Positions 9,260 through 17,099 of a DNA stretch of 64,000 nt are shown here, in pieces. The notes beneath the pieces were generated by a model, which did no database searches, was not told where the DNA came from, and worked only from the letters and a program-made list of their open reading frames with translations. Position numbers and translations under genes: made by a program. Source of the stretch: Roseococcus microcysteis (GTDB lineage: Bacteria; Pseudomonadota; Alphaproteobacteria; Acetobacterales; Acetobacteraceae); assembly GCF_014764365.1 (NCBI RefSeq), contig NZ_CP061718.1, positions 3,860,501-3,924,500 of the forward strand. Direction: 5' to 3'. Every line of letters starts with the position of its first letter. Position 1 is the stretch's first letter.

Positions 9260-10008
9260 CCGACCGGGTGATGCTGGGGGTGATCGGCCTCGCCCCCCTC
9301 GACACGGAGGGCGCGGTGGCCGCCCTCGCGGCGCGCGACCCGGCCTCTCCCTTCGCCTATGTCGTCACCGCCAATGCCCAGCACCTGGCGCTGTTGGCCG
9401 AGCCCGCCCACCCGCTGCGCGCCGCCTATGACGCGGCCTGGCTGCGGCTGAACGACAGCCGTGTGCTGTCCCGCCTGCACCACTTCGCGACCGGCGAGGG
9501 CTTTCCCGTGGCCACCGGCAGCGACCTGACGCGTCTGCTGTTCGAGCGGGTGATCGCGCCCGGGGATGCGCTGGTGCTGGTGGGGGGCGATGCCGCGCTG
9601 GCCGAGACGCTGCGTGCGCGCTTCGGCCTGACGGCGCTGCATTTGCATGTCCCGCCCATGGGTTGGGCGGCGGACCCCGCCGCCGTGCAGGCGGCGTTGG
9701 AATTCGTGCGGGCGCACCCGGCGCGCTTCGTCTTCGTCATCACCGGCGCGCCGGCGTCCGAGACCTTCCTCCAGCGCCTCGCCGCCGAGCCGGGGCTGAC
9801 GGGCACGGGCCTCGCGGTCGGCAGCGCGTTGCGCTTCCTGGTGGGGCAGGTGCGGCGCGCCCCGGTCTGGATGCAGCGGGCGGGGCTGGAGTGGCTGTTC
9901 CGCCTGCTCAGCGAGCCGCGCCGGCTGTGGCGCCGCTATCTGGTGGATTCGATGCCCGCGCTGGGCATCGCGCTGCGGCTCAGGTTCAGGCGGCGCCGGC
10001 GGGGCTGA
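9256..10008 (+). CDS. WecG/TagA/CpsF family glycosyltransferase
   Basis: This 250-aa glycosyltransferase is expected to add N-acetylmannosamine-type or related sugars to a lipid-linked precursor. Family features are YVVTANAQHLALL near residue 37, LVLVGGD in the middle, and the C-terminal FVFVITGAPASETF, VGSALRFLVGQVRRAPVWMQRAGLEWLFRL region, followed by an Arg-rich tail. The usual ADG triad region reads LNDSRVL here. The start is TTG in a TTGA overlap with the Wza-like stop. The 3' end overlaps the convergent tctA 3' end by 23 bases. It is the only glycosyltransferase with the export genes, so the rest of the assembly pathway must lie elsewhere. Confidence 0.87.
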   Translation: MTDRVMLGVIGLAPLDTEGAVAALAARDPASPFAYVVTANAQHLALLAEPAHPLRAAYDAAWLRLNDSRVLSRLHHFATGEGFPVATGSDLTRLLFERVIAPGDALVLVGGDAALAETLRARFGLTALHLHVPPMGWAADPAAVQAALEFVRAHPARFVFVITGAPASETFLQRLAAEPGLTGTGLAVGSALRFLVGQVRRAPVWMQRAGLEWLFRLLSEPRRLWRRYLVDSMPALGIALRLRFRRRRRG

Positions 10009-11490
10009 CCCGCGGCGCCCAGAGCTTCGCCAGTGTCGGGTAGAACAGCATGACCAGGCCCAGCGTCATGATCCCGCCCACCAGCCAGTTGGAGAAGAAC
10101 ACGGCCAGCGAACCTTCGCTCAGCAGCAGGGACTGGCGGAAGCTCTCCTCCGTGCGGTCGCCCAGCACCAGCGCCAGCACCAGCGGCGCCAGCGGGTAGT
10201 CCAGCTTCTTCATCACATAGCCGATGACGCCGAAGATCAGCATCAGCACCACGTCGAACTCGGCCGAGTTCACCGTGTAGGCGCCGATGGCGCAGACCAT
10301 CAGGATGATCGCCGCGATGATGGAGAAGGGCACGCGCAGGATGGCCGCGAACCAGGGCACCGCCGCCAGCACGATGATCAGCCCCACGATGTTGCCCAGA
10401 TACATGGAGGCGATGAGCCCCCAGACGAAATCCTTCTGCTCGACGAAGAGCATGGGCCCCGGCTGCAACCCCCACATGATGAGGCCGCCCAGCAGCACCG
10501 CCGCCGTGGGCGAACCCGGCACGCCGAGCGAGAGCATGGGCAGCAGCGCCGAGGTGCCCGCCGCATGGGCCGCCGTCTCGGGCGCCACCACGCCCTCGAT
10601 CCGGCCGCGCCCGAAGCTGTCCTTGTCCTTCGCCATGCGCCGCGCCACGCCATAGGACATGAAGGAGGCGGGCGTGGCACCCGCCGGCGTGATGCCCATC
10701 CAGCAGCCGATGAGCGAGGAGCGGATGAACAGCGCCCAGTGCCGCGGAAGCTCGGCCCAGGTGCGGAGCACCGTGCCGAGGGTGATGCGCGCCTTCGCCC
10801 CCTTGAAGCGCAGCCCTTCCTCGATGGACTGAAAGATCTCGGACAGGCCGAAGAGGCCGATGACCACCACCAGGAAGTCAATGCCGCGCATCAGCTCCAT
10901 GGAGCCGAAGGTCATGCGCAGCTGGCCGGTCACGCCATCCATGCCGACGCCGGCCAGAAGGAAGCCGAACATCATCGCCGCCAGCGCCTTCAGCGGCGAG
11001 CCGCGCGCCAGGCCGATGAAGCAGGCGAAGGAGAGGAACATCACCGCGAAGAATTCCGGCGGGCCGAATTGCAGCGCGAATTGCGCGACCAGCGGGGCCA
11101 GGAAGGTGATCATCACCACCGCGATGAAGGCGCCCACGAAGGAGGAGGTGAAGGCCGCCGTCAGCGCCTCGCCCGCGCGGCCCTGCTGCGCCATCGGATA
11201 GCCGTCGAAGGTGGTGGCGACGCTCCATGGCTCGCCCGGGATGTTGAACAGGATGGAGGTGATGGCCCCCCGAACAGCGCGCCCCAGTAGATGCAGGAGA
11301 GCAGGATGATGGCGCTGACCGGCGGCAGGGTGAAGGTCAGCGGCAGCAGGATGGCGATGCCATTGGCGCCCCCCAGCCCCGGCAGCACGCCGATGAGCAC
11401 GCCGAGCACGATGCCGGCCACCATCAGCAGCACGTTTTCCCATTGGAGCGCGACGGCGAAGCCGTGGCCCAGGAGCTGGATCTCTTCCAT
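9986..11490 (-). pseudogene. tctA: tripartite tricarboxylate transporter permease TctA, one-base frameshift
   Basis: This large multispanning subunit of a TTT carboxylate uptake system would be about 501 aa if intact. The N-terminus starts at 11490 (GVLPGLGGANGIAILLPL, then IYWGALFGG). The rest is read in another frame from AITSILFNIPGEPWSV to the end. The break is at the six-C run 11266-11271 (plus strand). A seventh C restores the family sequence LFGGAITSILFN across the junction. About twelve membrane helices and the second conserved GITPAGATPASFMSYG region are present. An assembly error is more likely than a true pseudogene. It is the last gene of tctCBA. Confidence 0.88.
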
Positions 11491-11570
11491 GTCGGTTCCC
11501 GCGGCGCGCGCCCGTCAGGCCGCGCGCGGGGTGTCCGCGCGCCGGGTGGGGCCGTTGCTGGAGGGCGAGG

Positions 11571-12113
11571 TCAGTAGCCGAGCGCGGTCTCGAGCGGCCC
11601 CTTGGGCAGGGCGACCAGGAACCAGATCTCGAAGATGACGAAGGAGACGAGGGCGGCGGCGGCCCCGGACAGCGCCGAGGTCACCATCCGGAACCCGCCG
11701 AAGCGGCGCATGAAATAGGCCACCAGCACGGCGGAGCTGACATAGATGCCGGCCACCGGGATCACGGCCACATAGATGGCGGTCGGCACGAAGACCTGCG
11801 CCACGAGGCTGAGCTGCCCCCAGGTGGCGAAGCGCGGCCCGCGGGCGCCGCGCCGGTGGTCGCGCAGCGCGACCATGAGGTTGCCGAGGCTCGCCAGCGC
11901 CAGGATGGCGCCGAGCCAGAAGGGGAAGTAGCCCGATTGCGGGCCATCCGCGCCCCAGCCCGCGCCGATGCGCAGGCTGTCCATCATGCCGATGCCGCCC
12001 GCCGCCATGAGCACGACGGCGGTCGCGATCTCCATGCTCCGCTGGCTGGGGCCGCGCTCGGCGGCCGCCTCGGCGCTGGGGACAAGGACGCTGTCCTGGG
12101 TGGTGATGCTCAT
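11571..12113 (-). CDS. tctB: tripartite tricarboxylate transporter TctB family protein
   Basis: This small membrane subunit (180 aa) of the TTT transporter has about four hydrophobic helices. One lies near residues 27-45 (IATAVVLMAAGGIGMM). GPQSGYFPFWLGAILAL is the characteristic TctB block, and the last helix is near 150-170. TctB is poorly conserved but required with TctA for transport. It lies 4 bases after tctC and 80 bases before tctA, clearly the same operon. Confidence 0.9.
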   Translation of the reverse strand: MSITTQDSVLVPSAEAAAERGPSQRSMEIATAVVLMAAGGIGMMDSLRIGAGWGADGPQSGYFPFWLGAILALASLGNLMVALRDHRRGARGPRFATWGQLSLVAQVFVPTAIYVAVIPVAGIYVSSAVLVAYFMRRFGGFRMVTSALSGAAAALVSFVIFEIWFLVALPKGPLETALGY

Positions 12114-12117
12114 CGCC

Positions 12118-13131
12118 TCAGCCCCCCGCCGCCAGGAAGCCCGCTTCCTGCATGAGCGTGCGGTGGCGTTCCTCCTCGCGGCCCAGCCATTCGGCGAAGG
12201 GCGCGCCGGTCAGGCTCGTGGTGTTGAAAGCGCCCTGGGCCATCAGCTCACGCCATTCCGGGGTTTCGGCCACGCGCTCCAGCAGGTTCACCCAGAAGGC
12301 GGTCTGGGCCGGGGTGATGCCGGGGGCGCCGAAGATGCCGCGCAGCATCAGGTATTCCACATCGAGCCCGCTTTCCTTGCAGGTCGGGATGTCCTGCCAG
12401 CCCATGCTCTCGGTGACACGGCCCTCGCCCGGCAGGCGGCGGCTGTCGAAGACGCAAAGGGGGCGCAGCGTGCCGGCGCGCCAATGCGTCACGGCCTCGA
12501 TCGGGTTGTTCACCGTGCTGTCGATGTGCCGGCCGACGAGCTGCGTCGCCACCTCGCCGCCGCCCCGGAAGGGCACATAGGTGAAGGTGGCGCCCGTCGC
12601 GCGCTGGAGCGCCACGGTGATGATCTGGTCTTCCTGGCGCGATCCGGTGCCGCCCATCCGCAGCCGGCCGGCCTTCGCGGCCTCGACGAACTCGGCCACG
12701 TTCTGCCAGGGGCTTTCCGCGTTCACCCACAGCACGAATTCGTCGAGCGCCATCATCCGGATGGGCGTCAGGTCGCGCCAGGTGAAGGGAATGCCGGTGG
12801 ACATCGGCGTGGTGAAGAGGTTCGACAGGCTGATGATCAGCACATGCGGGTTGCCGCGGCTGTTGCGGGCTTCAAGGAAGCCCTCGGCGCCCGCGCCGCC
12901 CGCCTTGTTCACCACCATGAGCGGTCGGTTCATCAGGTTGTGCTTGCTGACGATGCCCTGGATGACGCGCGCCATCTGGTCCGCGCCGCCGCCCGTGCCG
13001 GCGGGGACGATGAACTGCACCGGGCGCTGGGGCTGCCAGGCGGCCTGGGCCAGGGCAGGGGTGGGGGCGGCAAGGGCGGCGGCACCGAGCCCCGCACCCA
13101 TGGCGGCAAGCTGACGACGGCGAAGCATCAT
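12118..13131 (-). CDS. tctC: tripartite tricarboxylate transporter substrate-binding protein (TctC/Bug family)
   Basis: This 337-aa periplasmic binding protein captures a carboxylate for the TctAB permease. The signal peptide begins MMLRRRQLAAMG (twin-arginine-like) and ends PALA-Q after residue 28. The mature protein has the Bug pattern: RPVQFIVPAGTGGGADQMAR, VNKAGGAGAEG, and FRGGGEVATQLVGRHID in the second lobe. The ligand cannot be read from the sequence. The start is placed at the first ATG of ATGATG, behind GAGAAAGGG; an upstream in-frame ATG at 13227 would bury the signal. It is transcribed divergently from the CoA ligase gene. Confidence 0.92.
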   Translation of the reverse strand: MMLRRRQLAAMGAGLGAAALAAPTPALAQAAWQPQRPVQFIVPAGTGGGADQMARVIQGIVSKHNLMNRPLMVVNKAGGAGAEGFLEARNSRGNPHVLIISLSNLFTTPMSTGIPFTWRDLTPIRMMALDEFVLWVNAESPWQNVAEFVEAAKAGRLRMGGTGSRQEDQIITVALQRATGATFTYVPFRGGGEVATQLVGRHIDSTVNNPIEAVTHWRAGTLRPLCVFDSRRLPGEGRVTESMGWQDIPTCKESGLDVEYLMLRGIFGAPGITPAQTAFWVNLLERVAETPEWRELMAQGAFNTTSLTGAPFAEWLGREEERHRTLMQEAGFLAAGG

Positions 13132-13319
13132 GGTCGGGCCCTTTCTCGCTGGCCCTTTGAAAATGCCGTAAAGTCCGTCCGGTGGAAGGTGTTCGTTTTG
13201 CAAAGGTGTCAACTTGGTGTGAAGCAATGAAAATCTTGAAAATCAGCCGTCTCGACTTTTCGCGGTCATGAAACGATCCCATGCTTTTGGGAGTTTCGAT
13301 TGGGAACATCGCCTTGGCC

Positions 13320-14834
13320 ATGACATCCGCGACCTGTCTTTCCACCCTTCTCGCCCGGGGCGCCGCTGAAGCGCCCGCGCTGCGCGCCCCTGGCCGCCCG
13401 GCCCTGACGCATGGCGCGCTGCGTGACCTCGCCACCCGCACCGTGGCCGCGCTGAACGGGCGCGGCATCGGCCGGGGTGAGCGCGTGGCCATCGTGCTGC
13501 CCAACGGGCCCGAGATGGCGGCCGCCTTCCTCTGCATCGCGGCGGGCGCCTGCACCGCGCCCCTCAACCCCGCCTACAAGCAGGACGAGTTCGCCTTCTA
13601 CCTGGAGGACCTCAAGCCCCGCGCCCTGGTGGTGCAGCGCGGCGTCGAGACCTCCGCCCGCGCCGCCGCCGAGGGCCTCGGCATTCCCGTCCTGGAACTG
13701 GTGCCCGGCGAGGCCGCCGGCGATTTCACCCTGGAGGGCGGCACCCCCGGCACCGCCGCCCGCCCCGGCATGGGCGAGGCCGAGGATGGCGCGCTGGTGC
13801 TGCACACCTCCGGCACCACGGCGCGGCCCAAGATCGTGCCGCTCAGCCAGCGCAACATCTGCGCCTCGGCGGCGCATATCGGCGCCACGCTGGAACTGGA
13901 CGAGGCGGATGTCTGCCTCAACATCATGCCGCTGTTCCACATCCATGGGCTGATCGCGGCGGTGCTGTCTTCCGTCGCCGCCGGGGGTGCCGTGGTCTGC
14001 ACGCCGGGCTTCGACGGGATGCGCTTCTTCCGCCTGCTGGAGGAGGAACGGCCCAGCTGGTACACGGCCGTTCCCACCATGCACCAGGTGATCCTGGCCC
14101 GCGCCGAGCGCAACGCCGATGTGATCGCCCGCGCGCCGCTGCGCTTCATCCGGTCCTCTTCCGCCTCGCTCCCCGGGCCGGTGATGGAGGCGATGGAGAA
14201 GGCCTTCGGCTGCCCCCTGGTCGAGAGCTACGGCATGACCGAGGCCGCGCACCAGATGGCCTCCAACCCGCTGCGCGGCGCGCGCAAGCCGGGCGCGGTG
14301 GGTCTGCCCGCCGGCCCTGAGGTCGCGATCATGGACGAGGACGGCACCCTCCTGCCGCAAGGCGGCATCGGCGAGGTGGTGATCCGCGGCCCCAACGTGA
14401 CGGCGGGCTATGACAACAACCCCGACGCCAACGCCAAGGCCTTCACCGATGGCTGGTTCCGCACCGGCGACCAGGGAATGCTGGATGCCGATGGCTACCT
14501 GGTGCTGACCGGGCGGCTCAAGGAACTCATCAAGCGCGGCGGCGAGCAGGTGAGCCCGCTGGAGGTGGATGGCGTGCTCTCCGCCCATCCCGCCGTCGCC
14601 CAGGCGCTGACCTTCTCCATCCCGCACAAGATGCTGGGCGAGGAGGTGGGGGCCGCCATCGTCCTGCGCGAAGGCCAGGAGGTGAGCGAGCGCGAGCTCC
14701 GCGACTTCGCCGCCCGCCAGCTTGCGGACTTCAAGGTTCCCCGCAAGATCGTCTTCCTGCCGGAGATTCCCAAGGGCGCCACGGGCAAGCTCATGCGGAT
14801 CGGCCTGGCGGAGAAGCTGGGGGTGACGGCTTGA
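13320..14834 (+). CDS. AMP-dependent acyl-CoA synthetase/ligase
   Basis: This 504-aa ANL-superfamily ligase adenylates a carboxylate and forms its CoA thioester. The AMP-binding loop reads HTSGTTARPKIVPLS, followed by NIMPLFHIHGLI, ESYGMTEAAHQM, GWFRTGDQG and KELIKRGGEQVSP. The C-terminal catalytic lysine region is PKGATGKLMR. The sequence (YKQDEFAFYLEDLKP) resembles the oxalate-CoA ligase/Pcs60 group, but substrate assignment is tentative. ATG 13320 is preferred over ATG 13281, which has no ribosome site. It overlaps the PanE-like gene (TGATG) and lies beside a carboxylate uptake operon, so the ligase may activate the imported acid. Confidence 0.87.
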   Translation: MTSATCLSTLLARGAAEAPALRAPGRPALTHGALRDLATRTVAALNGRGIGRGERVAIVLPNGPEMAAAFLCIAAGACTAPLNPAYKQDEFAFYLEDLKPRALVVQRGVETSARAAAEGLGIPVLELVPGEAAGDFTLEGGTPGTAARPGMGEAEDGALVLHTSGTTARPKIVPLSQRNICASAAHIGATLELDEADVCLNIMPLFHIHGLIAAVLSSVAAGGAVVCTPGFDGMRFFRLLEEERPSWYTAVPTMHQVILARAERNADVIARAPLRFIRSSSASLPGPVMEAMEKAFGCPLVESYGMTEAAHQMASNPLRGARKPGAVGLPAGPEVAIMDEDGTLLPQGGIGEVVIRGPNVTAGYDNNPDANAKAFTDGWFRTGDQGMLDADGYLVLTGRLKELIKRGGEQVSPLEVDGVLSAHPAVAQALTFSIPHKMLGEEVGAAIVLREGQEVSERELRDFAARQLADFKVPRKIVFLPEIPKGATGKLMRIGLAEKLGVTA

Positions 14835-15811
14835 TGCGGATTTGCGTTTTCGGGGCAGGGGCCATCGGTGGGCTGATGGCGGCGAAACTCGCCGCCGCGG
14901 AGGCCGCCGCGGTGACCATCATCGCCCGCGGCCCGCATCTGGCGGCCATGCAGGCGAATGGCCTCAAGCTCATCAGCGAGGGGATCGAGACGGTGGTCCA
15001 CCCCCGCTGCGTCGCCACGCCGGAGGAGGCCGGGCCACAGGACGCCGTCATCATCACGCTCAAGGCCGTGGGGTTGCCGGGTGCCGCGCCGCAGATCGCG
15101 AAGCTGCTGGGGCCGGAGACGGCCATTGTCTCCGCCGTGAACGGCATTCCCTGGTGGTATTTCTACAAGTTCGGCGGCGAGTTCGATGGGCGGCGCGTGG
15201 AGAGCGTGGACCCGGGCGGCGAGGTCTCGCGCCTGCTGCCGCCCGAACGTGCCATCGGCTGCATCGTCTATCCGGCCGCCGAGGTGGCTGAGCCGGGTGT
15301 CATCGAACATACCTATGGCGACCGCTTCACGCTCGGCGAACCCTCCGGCGAACGCACGCCGCGCATCGAGGCGCTGGCCAAGGCGCTGGTGGCCGCCGGC
15401 TTCAAGGCGCCGGTGCGGCCCAAGATCCGGGACGAGATCTGGGTGAAGCTCTGGGGCAATTTGGCCTTCAACCCGATCTCCGCGCTGACCTCCGCCACGC
15501 TCGACGTCATCACCGCCCCCGGCGAATTGCGGGACCTCGCGCGGGCCATGATGCTGGAGGCGCAGGAGATCGGGCAGGCCCTGGGCGTGCGCTTCGCCAT
15601 TGATGTGGACAAGCGCATCGCGGGCGCGGCCGAGGTGGGCGCGCACCGCACCTCCATGCTGCAGGATCTGGAGCGCGGGCGGCCCATGGAGGTCGAGGCG
15701 CTGCTGGGCGTCATCGTCGAATTCGCCGACATGACGGGACGCCCCGCGCCCAACTGCCGCACCGTCCTGGCCTTGCTGCGGGCCAGGGCGCGGGCGGCGG
15801 GCTGCCTGTGA
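14834..15811 (+). CDS. 2-dehydropantoate 2-reductase family protein (PanE/ApbA-like)
   Basis: This 325-aa NADPH-dependent ketoacid reductase has an N-terminal Rossmann motif (ICVFGAGAIGG) and the family block DAVIITLKA. The C-terminal helical domain contains KLWGNLAFNPISALT and ends with the GRPMEVEALLGVIVEFA region, which carries the conserved Glu. True PanE proteins reduce ketopantoate for pantothenate synthesis, but many paralogues act on other 2-keto acids. Its translational coupling to a CoA ligase suggests a catabolic role instead. It starts at the ATG of TGATG. Confidence 0.85.
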   Translation: MRICVFGAGAIGGLMAAKLAAAEAAAVTIIARGPHLAAMQANGLKLISEGIETVVHPRCVATPEEAGPQDAVIITLKAVGLPGAAPQIAKLLGPETAIVSAVNGIPWWYFYKFGGEFDGRRVESVDPGGEVSRLLPPERAIGCIVYPAAEVAEPGVIEHTYGDRFTLGEPSGERTPRIEALAKALVAAGFKAPVRPKIRDEIWVKLWGNLAFNPISALTSATLDVITAPGELRDLARAMMLEAQEIGQALGVRFAIDVDKRIAGAAEVGAHRTSMLQDLERGRPMEVEALLGVIVEFADMTGRPAPNCRTVLALLRARARAAGCL

Positions 15812-15866
15812 CGCAGGGCAGATAAGTCACGCTCAACGGTTCACCCGCGCGCTATCTCTCCTTAAG

Positions 15867-15881
15867 GTAAGTGGCACTTAC
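15867..15881. promoter_or_regulatory. perfect dyad upstream of the HlyD/GT2 synthase operon
   Basis: GTAAGTG and CACTTAC form a perfect 7-bp inverted repeat around a single central G, 19 bases before the GTG start at 15900. A second palindrome, CTTAAG, touches it. The size and position fit an operator for a dimeric regulator or a leader structure. No regulator gene is adjacent. Confidence 0.35.
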
Positions 15882-15899
15882 ACCGGGAGTGTCGGGCGC

Positions 15900-17096
15900 G
15901 TGGACAATTTGCCTCCGGCGAAACCCGCTCGGGCACGGGCGGAGCCCGCACGTGTCGCGCCGCGGCTGGGCGATTCGCTCGGCCGCCTCGCGCGGATCGG
16001 TTTCGCGGTGCTGGTGGTGGGCGCCACGCTCTTCTTCCTGCATGACCGCTTCTTCACCGTGCAGGCGCAGAAGGCGCTGATGGCCGGCCAGGTGCTGACC
16101 TTGCGCGCGCCCATCGAGGGGCGGCTCGACATGCACCCCCATCTGCCCGGCGCCTGGTTCGGCCAGGGCGACAGCTTCGCCAGCATCGTGAACGAGCGCG
16201 TGGACACCCAGCGCCTCGACGAACTCCGCGCCACGCTGGAGGGGATGGAGGCCGAGGTCGCGGCCCTGGTCAGCCGCATGGAGGCCACCCGCGTGCTGCT
16301 CGCCGCCGCCACCGGCACGGCCGACAGCTTCCGCCAGACGCGCCTCGACCAGCTCCGCGCCCGCATCGCGGAGGGCGAGGCGCTGCTGGGCGCCGCCCAG
16401 GCCCGTCTGCGCGAGGCCGAGGCCGCCGCTTCGCGCGGGGAGCGGCTGCTGCGCCAGGGCATCATCAGCCTGGCCGCCGTGCAGGGGCTGCGACGCGACC
16501 TTGCCGTGGCGCGTGACGAGGCGGCCGCGACGACGGAGCGCGTGGCGTCCCTTCGTGCCGAGGAGGAGGGCGCCCGCCGCGGCATCTTCGCCGCCGACAA
16601 TGCCAGCGACCGTTCGGTGTCGCAGCAGAACATGGACCGCCTGAGCCTCGCGCTGGTGGAGCTGGAGACGCAGCTCGCCGAACGCCGCGCCCGGCGTGAC
16701 GCCACGCGCCGCCAGCTCGACGCCGAGACGGCGCGGGTGGGCCGCCTGGCCAATGCCCCCATCGAGACGCCCGAGCCCGCGCTGCTGGCCCGCCTGCTGG
16801 TGCAGCCCGGCGAGACGGTGCGACCGGGACAGGACCTGGCGCGGCTGATTTCCTGCGCCGCCCCCCTCATCACCGCCGAGCTGGATGAGCGCGGCTTCCG
16901 CCAGACCCATCTGGGCCAGCAGGCGGAGTTCCGGCCCCTGGGCGGCGGGCCGGCCCTGCGCGCCGAGGTGATCCAGCGTGTCGCGCCCAGCTTCACCCCC
17001 GGCGAGGCGCGCGCTTTGCCGCAGGTGATCCTGCGCCCCGTGACGCCGCCGGAGGGCTGCGAGACGGGCCGCCTCGGCGCCGTGCATTTCCGCTGA
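15900..17096 (+). CDS. HlyD-family periplasmic adaptor, partner of the polysaccharide synthase (BgsB/Alg44-like)
   Basis: This 398-aa single-pass inner-membrane protein has a short cytoplasmic tail, a membrane segment near residues 33-48, and a periplasmic barrel-hairpin-barrel adaptor. LRAPIEGRLDMHPH opens the first half of the lipoyl/barrel domain. A long Ala/Glu/Arg coiled coil covers about 95-275. LARLLVQPGETVRPGQDLARL is the second lipoyl half. No outer-membrane partner or ABC protein is nearby. It lies 3 bases before the GT2-PilZ synthase, as in alginate alg8/alg44 and in the Sinorhizobium mixed-linkage glucan pair bgsA/bgsB. The start is GTG after GGGAG. Confidence 0.85.
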   Translation: MDNLPPAKPARARAEPARVAPRLGDSLGRLARIGFAVLVVGATLFFLHDRFFTVQAQKALMAGQVLTLRAPIEGRLDMHPHLPGAWFGQGDSFASIVNERVDTQRLDELRATLEGMEAEVAALVSRMEATRVLLAAATGTADSFRQTRLDQLRARIAEGEALLGAAQARLREAEAAASRGERLLRQGIISLAAVQGLRRDLAVARDEAAATTERVASLRAEEEGARRGIFAADNASDRSVSQQNMDRLSLALVELETQLAERRARRDATRRQLDAETARVGRLANAPIETPEPALLARLLVQPGETVRPGQDLARLISCAAPLITAELDERGFRQTHLGQQAEFRPLGGGPALRAEVIQRVAPSFTPGEARALPQVILRPVTPPEGCETGRLGAVHFR

Positions 17097-17099
17097 GCC

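Noticed and set aside
13207-13212. TTGACA upstream of tctC as a promoter -35 box
   Set aside because: The -10 position 17 bases downstream reads CCTTCC, which is not promoter-like, and the alignment to a sigma-54 site is also two bases short.
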